A stretch of 64,000 nt of DNA from Bog-950 sp964615305 (GTDB lineage Bacteria; Bacteroidota; Bacteroidia; Chitinophagales; LD1): NCBI GenBank assembly GCA_964615305.1, contig CAZTNA010000016.1:4000-67999 (forward strand), read 5' to 3'. This document shows, in pieces, positions 9,418-17,785 of this stretch. Position 1 is the first letter of the stretch, and each line of letters opens with the position of its first letter. The notes under the pieces are model-generated. The model saw only the letters and a list, made by a program, of their open reading frames with translations. It was not told the DNA's origin and did not search any database. Both the position numbers and the translations under genes were made by a program.

Positions 9418-10452
9418 ATGATAACTCAGTTGACTATTCATGAGTTTTTACAACAGTCAAAACAACATCTGATGGTTGATGTTAGAAGCGAAGGAGAGTT
9501 TGCGCAAGGGCATATTCCGGCTGCTATCAGTCTTCCTTTGTTTAGCAACGAGGAAAGAAAAGTAATTGGCACAGCATACAAACAGCAAGGAAAAGAAGAG
9601 GCAATTCTACTTGGGCTCGATATTGTTGGGCCTAAAATGAGCAGGTTTATAAAGTTCGTGCAGCCGCTGGCAAAAGACAACAAAATTTTTGTTCACTGCT
9701 GGCGCGGTGGTATGCGCAGTGGCAGCATGGCATGGTTGTTTAACCAATTTGGTTTCGATGTTTATGTATTAACCGGTGGTTATAAATCTTACCGTCAACA
9801 TGTATTGCAATGGCTAAATGCAGATTATAAATATGTTGTGTTAGGCGGAAAAACAGGGAGCGGAAAAACGCAGATATTAACTGCGCTAAAAAGTTTAAAC
9901 GAACAGGTGTTGGATTTAGAAGAGTTGGCTAATCATCGCGGGTCAGCTTTCGGTGGGCTTGGGAAAGAACCACAACCCAGTACAGAGCATTTTGAAAACC
10001 TAACAGCAGAGCAACTGAAGACATTCAATATTCAAAAGAGAGTTTGGATTGAAGATGAAAGCAGAACTATCGGAAAAGTTTTTCTAGACATCAATTTTTG
10101 GAAAAAGAAATGCGATGCATCTTTGTTTGTAATTGATTTGCCTCAACCGCTTCGTGTTCAAAATCTGTTAAGCGAGTACGGTTTGTTTACCGCTGATGAA
10201 TTGAAAAAATCGTTTGAGCAAATTGTGCGCAGGTTGGGCAACGAACAATGTAAAACTGCAGTAGCAGCACTGGAGGAAAACAATTTTAAATCGGCCGCAG
10301 AAATAGCACTGCATTATTACGATAAAGCATACGAAAAGGGAATTGCCCTAAAAGAAACCCCAAAGACTTACACTCTTTCGTTTAAAGACAGCAACATAGA
10401 GCAAATGGCTCAACAACTTATTCAACAAGCTAATGCAAGAACAGGATATTAA
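9418..10452 (+). CDS. mnmH: tRNA 2-selenouridine synthase (selenophosphate-dependent)
   Basis: 344 residues. It replaces sulfur with selenium at the wobble uridine (mnm5s2U to mnm5se2U) of certain tRNAs, using selenophosphate. The N-terminal rhodanese domain has its active cysteine in FVHCWRGGMRSG (Cys94). A P-loop ATPase-like domain follows, with GGKTGSGKT at residues 143-151. The gene overlaps the start of selD, its donor-forming partner, by 20 bases, which supports the assignment strongly. All key residues are present. No selA or selB is seen here. Confidence 0.95.
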   Translation: MITQLTIHEFLQQSKQHLMVDVRSEGEFAQGHIPAAISLPLFSNEERKVIGTAYKQQGKEEAILLGLDIVGPKMSRFIKFVQPLAKDNKIFVHCWRGGMRSGSMAWLFNQFGFDVYVLTGGYKSYRQHVLQWLNADYKYVVLGGKTGSGKTQILTALKSLNEQVLDLEELANHRGSAFGGLGKEPQPSTEHFENLTAEQLKTFNIQKRVWIEDESRTIGKVFLDINFWKKKCDASLFVIDLPQPLRVQNLLSEYGLFTADELKKSFEQIVRRLGNEQCKTAVAALEENNFKSAAEIALHYYDKAYEKGIALKETPKTYTLSFKDSNIEQMAQQLIQQANARTGY

Positions 10453-11470
10453 ACTTACACAGTTTTCGAAAGGCAGCGGATGTGGATGTAAAGTGGCTCC
10501 CGCTGTGCTTACAGAAATTTTGAAAAACAGCGGAGAGAAACATAACTCCGACAAATTACTGGTGGGCAACGAAACAAACGATGACGCTGCTGTTTACGAT
10601 TTAGGCAATGGCACGGCCCTTATCAGTACCGCAGATTTTTTTACACCTATTGTAAACAATGCTTTTACCTACGGAAAAATAGCTGCAGCCAATGCGCTGA
10701 GTGATGTATATGCCATGGGTGGTATGCCGGTTCTTGCTATTGCCATTCTGGGTTTCCCGACTGAAAGAATATCTCCTTCCGTTGCTCAACAAATTATTGC
10801 CGGAGGAAAAGCTATTTGTGCAGAAGCAGGAGTAACCCTTGCCGGTGGACATACTATTGACGCTCTTGAACCGTTTTTTGGCTTAGCTGTAAATGGAACA
10901 ATGCCGATAAGTAACTTAAAAAGGAATTCTGCCGCTCATGAAGGAGATTTAATTTTTCTGACAAAACCGATTGGAACCGGCATGCTTGCCACAGCATTAA
11001 AACGAGGTGTACTAAGCGAAACTGAAATACAAGCCGCTATTGATTCAATGTGTCAATTGAATGTTTTTGGTGTAGAGTTAGGAAAGCACAAATATGTTCA
11101 TGCACTTACCGATGTAACCGGCTTTGGTTTGCTGGGGCATTTGATTGAAATGTGCGAAGGCGCTCACCTTTCAGCAGAAATAAGTTATTCAGAGGTGCCA
11201 CTTTTACCCCGCGTAAAAGATTTGTGCGCGCAATTCGTTTATGCTGACAACACCATGCGCAACTGGAAAACATACGAAACAAAAACTGTAGGTATTAGCA
11301 GCGAGTCGCTACTTACGCTATGCGACCCGCAAACTAATGGGGGGCTGCTGATAGCGGTATCTCCTGATAGTAGTCAAGAGTTTTGCCAAATGGCTTTAGT
11401 AAACAATATTACTGCAGTACAAATAGGAAAGTTCGTTTCACCCAAAACACAAGCAGCGTATATTTTATGA
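10433..11470 (+). CDS. selD: Selenophosphate synthetase (selenide, water dikinase)
   Basis: 345 residues, full length. SelD makes selenophosphate from selenide and ATP. The catalytic pair is in GSGCGCK, with Cys17 and Lys20 at the same positions as in the E. coli enzyme; this is the cysteine form, not a selenocysteine form, and no in-frame TGA is needed. NDDAAVYDLGNG, the metal-binding segment, and AGGHTIDALEPFFGLAV follow, then LTDVTGFGLLGH and DPQTNGGL, all family signatures. The ATG at 10433 lies inside mnmH, and the stop overlaps the ATG of the next gene (ATGA). Confidence 0.96.
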   Translation: MQEQDIKLTQFSKGSGCGCKVAPAVLTEILKNSGEKHNSDKLLVGNETNDDAAVYDLGNGTALISTADFFTPIVNNAFTYGKIAAANALSDVYAMGGMPVLAIAILGFPTERISPSVAQQIIAGGKAICAEAGVTLAGGHTIDALEPFFGLAVNGTMPISNLKRNSAAHEGDLIFLTKPIGTGMLATALKRGVLSETEIQAAIDSMCQLNVFGVELGKHKYVHALTDVTGFGLLGHLIEMCEGAHLSAEISYSEVPLLPRVKDLCAQFVYADNTMRNWKTYETKTVGISSESLLTLCDPQTNGGLLIAVSPDSSQEFCQMALVNNITAVQIGKFVSPKTQAAYIL

Positions 11471-12309
11471 CCAACAAAAACGCACTAGTAACCGGAGGCA
11501 ATGCCGGTATTGGATTTGCCACAGCAAAAGCATTGGCTCAAAAGGGCGCTCATGTGTATATAGTAGCCCGCGATAAAACTAAGGCAGAAGAAGCGGTAAA
11601 AAACATAATTACCGATACCGGAAACAAGAACGTAGATTATTTTCTGGCAGATTTCAGTTCGCAAACTTCAATAAGGAAAGTAGTCTCTGAAATAAAAAGC
11701 AGAGTGAACGTAATAGATGTATTAATAAATAATGCCGGGGGCACTTTTTTGGAGTTTGGGTTAACCGAAGACGGAATTGAAAAAACTATTGCTACTAACC
11801 ATTTTGCTTATTTTTTACTTACCAATCTTTTACTTGAGCAAATTAAAAAGTCAGCACAGGGCAGAATTGTAAATGTAGCTTCGGGTTCGCACTATCGAGG
11901 CAAAATAAATTTTGAATCGTTTGCCCAAAACAAAGGATACTTTGTAATGAAAGCGTACGGGCAAAGCAAGCTGGCCAACGTGCTGTTTACCAACGAACTT
12001 GCCGAGCGCTTGTCGGGAACCAATGTTACCGTTAATAGTTTGCATCCGGGTTTTGTAAAAACTAAAATAGGGAACAAAAATGCAACATGGTATTCAGGTT
12101 TGTTTTGGTCAATTGTTACGCTGGGAGCTATTAGTGTTGAAGAAGGAGCGCAAACATCTGTCTATCTGGCCACTTCGCCCGATGTAAAACACATCACCGG
12201 AAAATATTTCGATAAATGCAAACCCAAGCAACCATCGAAACTAGCGTTAGACAAAAACCTTGGAAAAGAACTCTGGAAAAAAAGCGAAGAGCTTTGTCCA
12301 CTGAACTAA
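11467..12309 (+). CDS. Short-chain dehydrogenase/reductase, retinol-dehydrogenase-like
   Basis: 280 residues. The cofactor motif TGGNAGIG is at residues 9-16, NNAGG supports the adenine loop, and YGQSK carries the catalytic Tyr and Lys. The overall pattern (ADFS, TNHFAYFLLTNLL, LHPGFVKTKIG) resembles the RDH11-14-type classical SDRs. The start at 11467 overlaps the selD stop by 4 bases; the upstream Met 28 codons earlier would extend into selD and is rejected. The substrate is not known. It is a paralogue of the SDR at 39168, sharing this whole plan. Confidence 0.85.
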   Translation: MTNKNALVTGGNAGIGFATAKALAQKGAHVYIVARDKTKAEEAVKNIITDTGNKNVDYFLADFSSQTSIRKVVSEIKSRVNVIDVLINNAGGTFLEFGLTEDGIEKTIATNHFAYFLLTNLLLEQIKKSAQGRIVNVASGSHYRGKINFESFAQNKGYFVMKAYGQSKLANVLFTNELAERLSGTNVTVNSLHPGFVKTKIGNKNATWYSGLFWSIVTLGAISVEEGAQTSVYLATSPDVKHITGKYFDKCKPKQPSKLALDKNLGKELWKKSEELCPLN

Positions 12310-12353
12310 AACAGCCGCTAAAGAATAGTATTATTGCCGCCTAAAAATTAAGC

Positions 12354-12860
12354 ATGCAAGCAGCCCCTAACACCGTAATAAAATTAATTTATGAATTGCG
12401 CAACGAACCTAACGGCCAAGTGATGGATGCGGCTGATCGCGAACATCCCTTCGCGTTTTTGTTTGGCCACGGAAATGTGCTTGAAAAGTTTGAAAAAAAC
12501 CTGGAAGGACTTATTGCCGGCAACCAGTTCAACTTTCAGTTAACAGCTGAAGATGGCTACGGAGAGTATGACGAACAAGCCGTAATTCAGCTTGATAAAA
12601 GTGTATTTGCTGTTGACGGGAATGTTCAAGACGAAATGCTTTTTGTAGGCAATATTGTGCCTTTGCAAGACCAACACGGAAATCCATTTCAAGGCAGAAT
12701 TGTAAATATAATTTTAGATAAAGTAACCGTTGACCTCAACCATCCGTTTGCCGGTAAACCTCTATTGTTTAGTGGCGAAGTGGTGGAAGTGCGGGCAGCT
12801 CACCCTGTAGAAATTGAGCATGGGCATGTGCACGAGCATGGAGACCACAGTCATCACTGA
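12354..12860 (+). CDS. FKBP-type peptidyl-prolyl isomerase, SlyD-like
   Basis: 168 residues. The N-terminal half of the FKBP domain has LIYELRNEPNG, FGHGNVLEKFEKNLEGL and the TAEDGYGEYDEQ flap, followed by the insert-in-flap (IF) chaperone segment, as in SlyD. The tail is histidine-rich (repeated HGH, HEHGDHSHH) and should bind nickel, zinc or similar metals. SlyD proteins speed proline isomerisation and chaperone metalloproteins in the cytosol. No signal peptide is seen. The gene lies 44 bases after the SDR and may belong to the same transcript. Confidence 0.9.
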   Translation: MQAAPNTVIKLIYELRNEPNGQVMDAADREHPFAFLFGHGNVLEKFEKNLEGLIAGNQFNFQLTAEDGYGEYDEQAVIQLDKSVFAVDGNVQDEMLFVGNIVPLQDQHGNPFQGRIVNIILDKVTVDLNHPFAGKPLLFSGEVVEVRAAHPVEIEHGHVHEHGDHSHH

Positions 12861-12931
12861 TGAAACAAAGAGAAGATGTGAGGACGGGACGATGAAGAGA
12901 TAACTACAACAAAATTTTCAATACTTTCTTT

Positions 12932-14011
12932 ATGAAAGAAACAGTACTGACTCAATTGCATATTTCGCTCGGTGCCAAAATGGCTGAGTTTGCGGGTTTT
13001 AATATGCCCATAGTTTACAGCAGCATAAACGAAGAACACAAAGCCGTGCGCAACAGTGTAGGTGTATTTGATGTAAGCCACATGGGAGAGTTTATGCTTA
13101 AAGGCGAAAAAGCACTCGACCTTATTCAATTGATTACTACCAACGATGCATCTAAGTTAACGGATGGAAAAATTCAGTACACCTGTTTGCCTAATGATAA
13201 GGGTGGTATTGTTGACGATCTGCTGGTGTATCGCTTTAATGCTACCGAGTATTATTTGGTGGTAAATGCGGGAAACATTGAAAAAGACTGGAATTGGATT
13301 AAGCAACACAACACCTTTGGTGTAGAAATGACCGACATGAGCAGTGATTTGAGTTTGTTTGCCGTGCAGGGTCCTAACGCTATAAAAACATTACAGAAAC
13401 TTACAGACATAAATCTTTCAGAGATTCCTTACTATGCTTTTGCAGCCGGTAAGCTGGCAGGTATTGATGATGTAATTATTTCTAACACCGGTTATACAGG
13501 TGCAGGTGGTTTCGAAATTTATGTGTGGAATAAAGACGCACGCAAAATGTGGGATGCCGTTTTTGAAGCCGGAAAAGAATTCGGCATTGTTCCCACGGGA
13601 CTTGGCTGCCGCGATACGTTGCGTTTAGAAAAAGCTTTTTGTCTCTACGGTCACGATATAGATGACACCACTTCGCCTATTGAAGCCGGACTTGGCTGGA
13701 TAACCAAGTTTACCAAGAACTTTATAATGGCAGCACACCATAAAGCCATAAAAGATAACGGCCCGCAAAAAAAATTAGTGGGCTTCGAAATTCCCGAGAA
13801 AGGAAAGATACCTCGCCAGCATTTTAAGATTAAAGATGCAGCAGGTAACGAGATTGGCGAAGTAACCAGCGGTACACAATCACCCACCTTGGGCAAAGCA
13901 ATTGGTTTGGGTTATGTAAAAACAGAACACAGCGCGGGGGGCTCCGAAATTTTTGTGGAGATACGAAACGCGCTCGTAAAAGCTGTGGTGGTAAAGACGC
14001 CTTTTGTGTAA
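12932..14011 (+). CDS. gcvT: Glycine cleavage system T protein (aminomethyltransferase)
   Basis: 359 residues, the normal GcvT length. It moves the methylene group of the H-protein-bound intermediate to tetrahydrofolate, releasing ammonia. Family blocks are MAEFAGFNMPIVY, VFDVSHMGEF, NAGNIEKDWNW, LFAVQGPNA, TGYTGAGGFEIY and, near the end, TSGTQSPTLGKAIGLGYV. No gcvH or gcvP lies nearby, so the system is dispersed. The start ATG at 12932 follows a TACTTTC-like stretch that may be part of a promoter. It converges with the next gene at 12 bases. Confidence 0.96.
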   Translation: MKETVLTQLHISLGAKMAEFAGFNMPIVYSSINEEHKAVRNSVGVFDVSHMGEFMLKGEKALDLIQLITTNDASKLTDGKIQYTCLPNDKGGIVDDLLVYRFNATEYYLVVNAGNIEKDWNWIKQHNTFGVEMTDMSSDLSLFAVQGPNAIKTLQKLTDINLSEIPYYAFAAGKLAGIDDVIISNTGYTGAGGFEIYVWNKDARKMWDAVFEAGKEFGIVPTGLGCRDTLRLEKAFCLYGHDIDDTTSPIEAGLGWITKFTKNFIMAAHHKAIKDNGPQKKLVGFEIPEKGKIPRQHFKIKDAAGNEIGEVTSGTQSPTLGKAIGLGYVKTEHSAGGSEIFVEIRNALVKAVVVKTPFV

Positions 14012-14023
14012 AAGACCAAGTCT

Positions 14024-15022
14024 TTATCCCAATACCAAACTCTCGCCCGGCTGCAAAGCACGCAGAGTTCCGTTTATCTTTTTCTCTGATTCCAGTTTTT
14101 TAATCCAGCGCAGCGGCTCGCCCAGCGGCTCGTCAGCTAAATCAAACGTGCCGTAGTGCATGGGCACCAATGTTTTTGCTTTCAGGTCATTAAATATCTG
14201 CACCGCTTCTTCCGGATTTGTATGCACATCTTTCATCATCATAGGCGGGTGATAGGCGCCAATGCCTATCAGGGCAATATCAATATTCGGATACAACTCA
14301 GCAATATGCTTTGGGTAACTACAGTAACCTGAATCACCATTAAAGAAAATGTTTAACCCGTCTGCTTCAATCATAAAGCTGCCATACAGTGTATGGTTTA
14401 TATCTGTCAAGTAGCGGTTACTCCAATGTTGTACGGGTAAAAAAGTTATCCGCAAATTCTTTTCAGACAAATTGTATTGCTGATACCAACCCGCCTCCTG
14501 AAATTTTAAGTCGCTTACCCAACCCGCCACCAACTTACCCGTGTTTAAAGAAGTAAGTAGCGTGGCATTACTGTTTTGCGAAAAAATTTCGCGCAAAGAA
14601 AACTTATCGGCATGGTCGCGGTGCGCATGGCTTAGCAACACATAATTTATGTCTGTAAATTCTTCAGGAGCACAAGGCAAAGCCGACAAACGGGGCACAA
14701 TAGGTGTAAGGCTGCCAAACACAGGGTCAATTAAAATACGAGTGTCATTCAGTTGAAGAAAAAAACTGGCATGTCCCAGCCATACCAATTTGTTTTTATC
14801 ACTTTTCAAAAAACCATTACCTCTTATCACCGGCAATTTCCACGTATCGTTTTTTTTCTCTGTCGCTTTTTCGTTGCCGCCTAATTTCCATTGCAGCACT
14901 TTTTTAAACGAACCATTAAATCTTTTATGCGGGTCAACAAACCGTCCATTTACTATGGGGTTGCCTTTCCAGTCAGGTAAAATGGTTTTCAGGTTTGGGT
15001 TGTGCCTATAAGTAATTGACAT
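14024..15022 (-). CDS. Metallo-beta-lactamase-fold hydrolase (UlaG / NAPE-PLD-like)
   Basis: 332 residues. The zinc motif SHAHRDH gives His132, His134, Asp136 and His137, and WLGHASFFLQL plus RILIDPVFGS form the first strands typical of the UlaG and NAPE-phospholipase-D branch. A later FNGDSGYC and PMHYGTFDLADEPL supply the remaining ligand region. Members cleave phosphoesters, lactones or phospholipids; the native substrate here is unknown. No signal peptide is visible. NAPE-PLD-like is the closest reading because of the long N-terminal lead containing DPHKRFNGSF. Confidence 0.82.
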   Translation of the reverse strand: MSITYRHNPNLKTILPDWKGNPIVNGRFVDPHKRFNGSFKKVLQWKLGGNEKATEKKNDTWKLPVIRGNGFLKSDKNKLVWLGHASFFLQLNDTRILIDPVFGSLTPIVPRLSALPCAPEEFTDINYVLLSHAHRDHADKFSLREIFSQNSNATLLTSLNTGKLVAGWVSDLKFQEAGWYQQYNLSEKNLRITFLPVQHWSNRYLTDINHTLYGSFMIEADGLNIFFNGDSGYCSYPKHIAELYPNIDIALIGIGAYHPPMMMKDVHTNPEEAVQIFNDLKAKTLVPMHYGTFDLADEPLGEPLRWIKKLESEKKINGTLRALQPGESLVLG

Positions 15023-15141
15023 ATAAACTCATGATACATCTAATGTCGTATTTCTAAAAAATAAATTTCAGCCACTGAAACATTTTTTACTCACCCTGCG
15101 TTAAAGTTGTTATTCTATAACCAGATAAAAGGAAAACTAAA

Positions 15142-15972
15142 ATGAAATTCTCTATTAAAAATTTCGGCTTGGGCTTTGTTGCTTTAGCCGCTTTATCAAC
15201 CAGTTCTTGCAAAAAAGAAACGGTTGCCCCTATGGCTCCGGCACTCTCTAACCAGCAGTATGAAGACTCGCGCAATTATTACTTTACCACGTACGACTAC
15301 GTGTTGCAAGCTATTGGAAGTGGTAACCTTTCATTTAAAAACGAAAGCGCTGCGCTTATAAACGGATGTGCTGTAGTAACACTCGATACAGTTGCAAATC
15401 CACACACGGTGCTAATTGATTTTGGCGATGCCTGCACCGGAAACGATGGTAAGGTTTATGGCGGACAGGTTTACGCCACATTCAACAATACTGACCTTGG
15501 CTTAACCGGCAGCTACGTTGATATTACCACATACGACTTTACTATTGATGGTGACGCTATTAACGGTGGTTTGCGGTTGGTCAACAATGGCCCAGGTCCA
15601 AACGCACGTATGGAAGGCACACTTGAAGTAACGGCCAACATTACTTACGAAGGCCATGCCGGTGATTTGCACGGCACATTTAACTACGATCTTTGGTGGG
15701 AAGATTTAGATACACCACAGCCCGGAGATGATTCATTCTTATTCTTTGGCACAGGCGCAGGATACACAACAGGTGGAAGAGCATTTACTCAAGAAATAAG
15801 CCGTCCGCTTGTAAGAAGAAGATCTGGCGGTTGCAACTTCTTTGTATTAGGAACTGTTGACCTTGAAGTAGCCGGTGAATCAACCCGCACGCTGGATTAT
15901 GGCGAAGGAGATTGTGATGACATTGCTACTATTACACAAGACGGAGTAACTCAAACTATCACACTTCAGTAA
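15142..15972 (+). CDS. Hypothetical lipoprotein
   Basis: 276 residues of unknown function. The N-terminus is a signal peptide ending in a lipobox-like LSTSSC (Cys23) followed by KKE, the usual Bacteroidota lipoprotein pattern, which suggests export to the periplasm or outer membrane. The rest is rich in beta strands with many Gly, Thr and Asp, and has four or five internal Cys, some of which may pair. No domain is recognised. It stands alone, preceded by a 119-base gap and followed by a clear terminator, so it is probably a single-gene unit. Confidence 0.75.
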   Translation: MKFSIKNFGLGFVALAALSTSSCKKETVAPMAPALSNQQYEDSRNYYFTTYDYVLQAIGSGNLSFKNESAALINGCAVVTLDTVANPHTVLIDFGDACTGNDGKVYGGQVYATFNNTDLGLTGSYVDITTYDFTIDGDAINGGLRLVNNGPGPNARMEGTLEVTANITYEGHAGDLHGTFNYDLWWEDLDTPQPGDDSFLFFGTGAGYTTGGRAFTQEISRPLVRRRSGGCNFFVLGTVDLEVAGESTRTLDYGEGDCDDIATITQDGVTQTITLQ

Positions 15973-15990
15973 TCTGAAATAGCTCAACAG

Positions 15991-16023
15991 AAAACCTCTT
16001 TCAATTTTTGAAAGGGGTTTTTT
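15991..16023 (+). terminator. Intrinsic terminator after the lipoprotein gene
   Basis: A 13-bp stem (AAAACCTCTTTCA, 15991-16003, with its partner at 16009-16021; one G-U wobble) has a 5-base loop and is followed by a T run to 16023. It begins 18 bases after the stop of the lipoprotein gene. Confidence 0.85.
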
Positions 16024-16100
16024 GTTTGTTGCATACTAAAGTTAAAGCGAAGTAGAACCATAGCTTCAAGTTTCTATTTTAGTTCCCGTCATAATCTACA

Positions 16101-17699
16101 ATGAAAATCACTTTTGTTGCATTAGGAACCGAACAACTGGCTATTAGCCTGCTTTCATCTATAGCTAAACGCGATGGACATCAAGTGGGCTTGGCTTTTA
16201 GTGCATCTATGTTTCACGACAGGTTTAATCTTGAAATACCGGCACTGGGGCGTTTTTTTGACGACCGTCATGAAGTAATAGACGCTATACGCCAACAACA
16301 GCCCGATATTTTAGCGTTCTCGGTTTTAACAGCTACCTATCAGTGGTCGCTCTCTATTGCCCGCGAAGCCAAACAAATGTTTCCCAACATAAAAACTGTA
16401 TTTGGCGGAGTGCACATTTCGGCAGTTCCAGATTTGGTGATTGCACAACCCGAAGTTGATTATGCTATTACGGGAGAAGGTGAAGTGGCATTGCCCCAGA
16501 TTATTGAGCACATTAAAAACGGAGGCCAGCACGCTATTGCCAATACAAGGTTTAAATTGTCAGATGACCGGGTGATAAAAGGTTTGCAGGTTGGCTTTAA
16601 TCAAAACTTAGATGCCCTTCCCCATTTCGATAAACCGTTATGGGAAGACCACATACGTATAGGCGATATGTATTTAACCATGGCTACCCGCGGTTGTCCG
16701 TTTACGTGCTCATTTTGTTTCAATAATTTTTTTCATCGCTTACCCGAAGAACGACCAGGAAAGTATGTGCGCACTCGCAGTGTTGAACATATGCTGGAGG
16801 AGTTGCGACTTGCTAAAAAAAGATACAACCTCAAGTGTGTTGACTTTCAGGATGATGTGTTTACCGTCAACAAACCCTGGATGAAAGAGTTTTTACCACG
16901 GTATAAAAAAGAAATCAATGTACCATTTCAGCTGCTTACCCATCCTCGATATATGGATGCAGAAGTAGCGGGGTGGCTAAAAGAAGCAGGATGCGAATGG
17001 GTGCAGATGGGTGTACAAAGTATGCACGATGATTACAAAAAGCAAATTCAGCGGTACGAAAAGGGAGACCATGTGGTAGAAGCGTTAGAGGTGATGAATA
17101 AGGCAGGCTTAAGCCCTAAGGTTGACCACATGTTCGGCTTACCCGGTGAACCTATGGAAGCGCAAGAAACTGCTCGAAGGGTATATGCCGAACAAAGTCC
17201 TAGAAGAATTCAAACCTTCTGGACATGTTTTTTGCCGGGTACCGACATGTTGAAAGAAGGAATTGCCAACGGCATTGTAAGCAAAGAACAGGAAGCGCGC
17301 CTTAACAACGGTGAAGACTTTTATTTTTTCAGAAATCAGGAAAATGTAAAAGACCAAAAGAGCACCACCACTTATCAGGCGTATGAAAACCTGTTTCGCA
17401 TGTTTCCGATTTTTCCGGCAACAATACGAAGAAGAATGCGACCTGAACACGTATCCTGGATTCCTAATTTTTTAATGCGCCCTATTGCCCTTTTGTTCGA
17501 TGTAGTTATTGGTTTCCGTTATGGTAATCCGGAGTTTGCAGCATATGCAAACCATTACATGTTTCATCTGTATCGTTTCTGCATAAACAAAATTGGCCTG
17601 AAAACACCCATAGCCACTAAACCGAAAACTAACGAGTGGAAGTATAAGCAAAACGAAACAGACAAGAACAATTACGTATATTCTACTGAAGCAGCTTAG
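16101..17699 (+). CDS. Cobalamin-type radical SAM enzyme
   Basis: 532 residues. The N-terminal third is a B12-binding-like Rossmann domain (PDILAFSVLTATYQWSL, FGGVHISAVPDLVI, DYAITGEGE). The radical SAM core follows, with RGCPFTCSFC giving the cluster cysteines Cys199, Cys203 and Cys206. A helical extension of roughly 120 residues ends the protein. No DxHxxG cobalamin ligand motif is visible, so B12 may bind base-off without His or weakly. The layout matches the BchE/HpnJ-type family, which modifies lipids and pigments. It is a paralogue of 33764-35257. It probably forms a transcription unit with the membrane protein 86 bases downstream, but the substrate is unknown. Confidence 0.85.
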   Translation: MKITFVALGTEQLAISLLSSIAKRDGHQVGLAFSASMFHDRFNLEIPALGRFFDDRHEVIDAIRQQQPDILAFSVLTATYQWSLSIAREAKQMFPNIKTVFGGVHISAVPDLVIAQPEVDYAITGEGEVALPQIIEHIKNGGQHAIANTRFKLSDDRVIKGLQVGFNQNLDALPHFDKPLWEDHIRIGDMYLTMATRGCPFTCSFCFNNFFHRLPEERPGKYVRTRSVEHMLEELRLAKKRYNLKCVDFQDDVFTVNKPWMKEFLPRYKKEINVPFQLLTHPRYMDAEVAGWLKEAGCEWVQMGVQSMHDDYKKQIQRYEKGDHVVEALEVMNKAGLSPKVDHMFGLPGEPMEAQETARRVYAEQSPRRIQTFWTCFLPGTDMLKEGIANGIVSKEQEARLNNGEDFYFFRNQENVKDQKSTTTYQAYENLFRMFPIFPATIRRRMRPEHVSWIPNFLMRPIALLFDVVIGFRYGNPEFAAYANHYMFHLYRFCINKIGLKTPIATKPKTNEWKYKQNETDKNNYVYSTEAA

Positions 17700-17785
17700 T
17701 TTTTATTTAAAACAGTATTAATGAATCTGCAACACTCACCTTTCGATTTCAGTTTGCTGTTTACACTTTAATACTTTAGCGGAGT

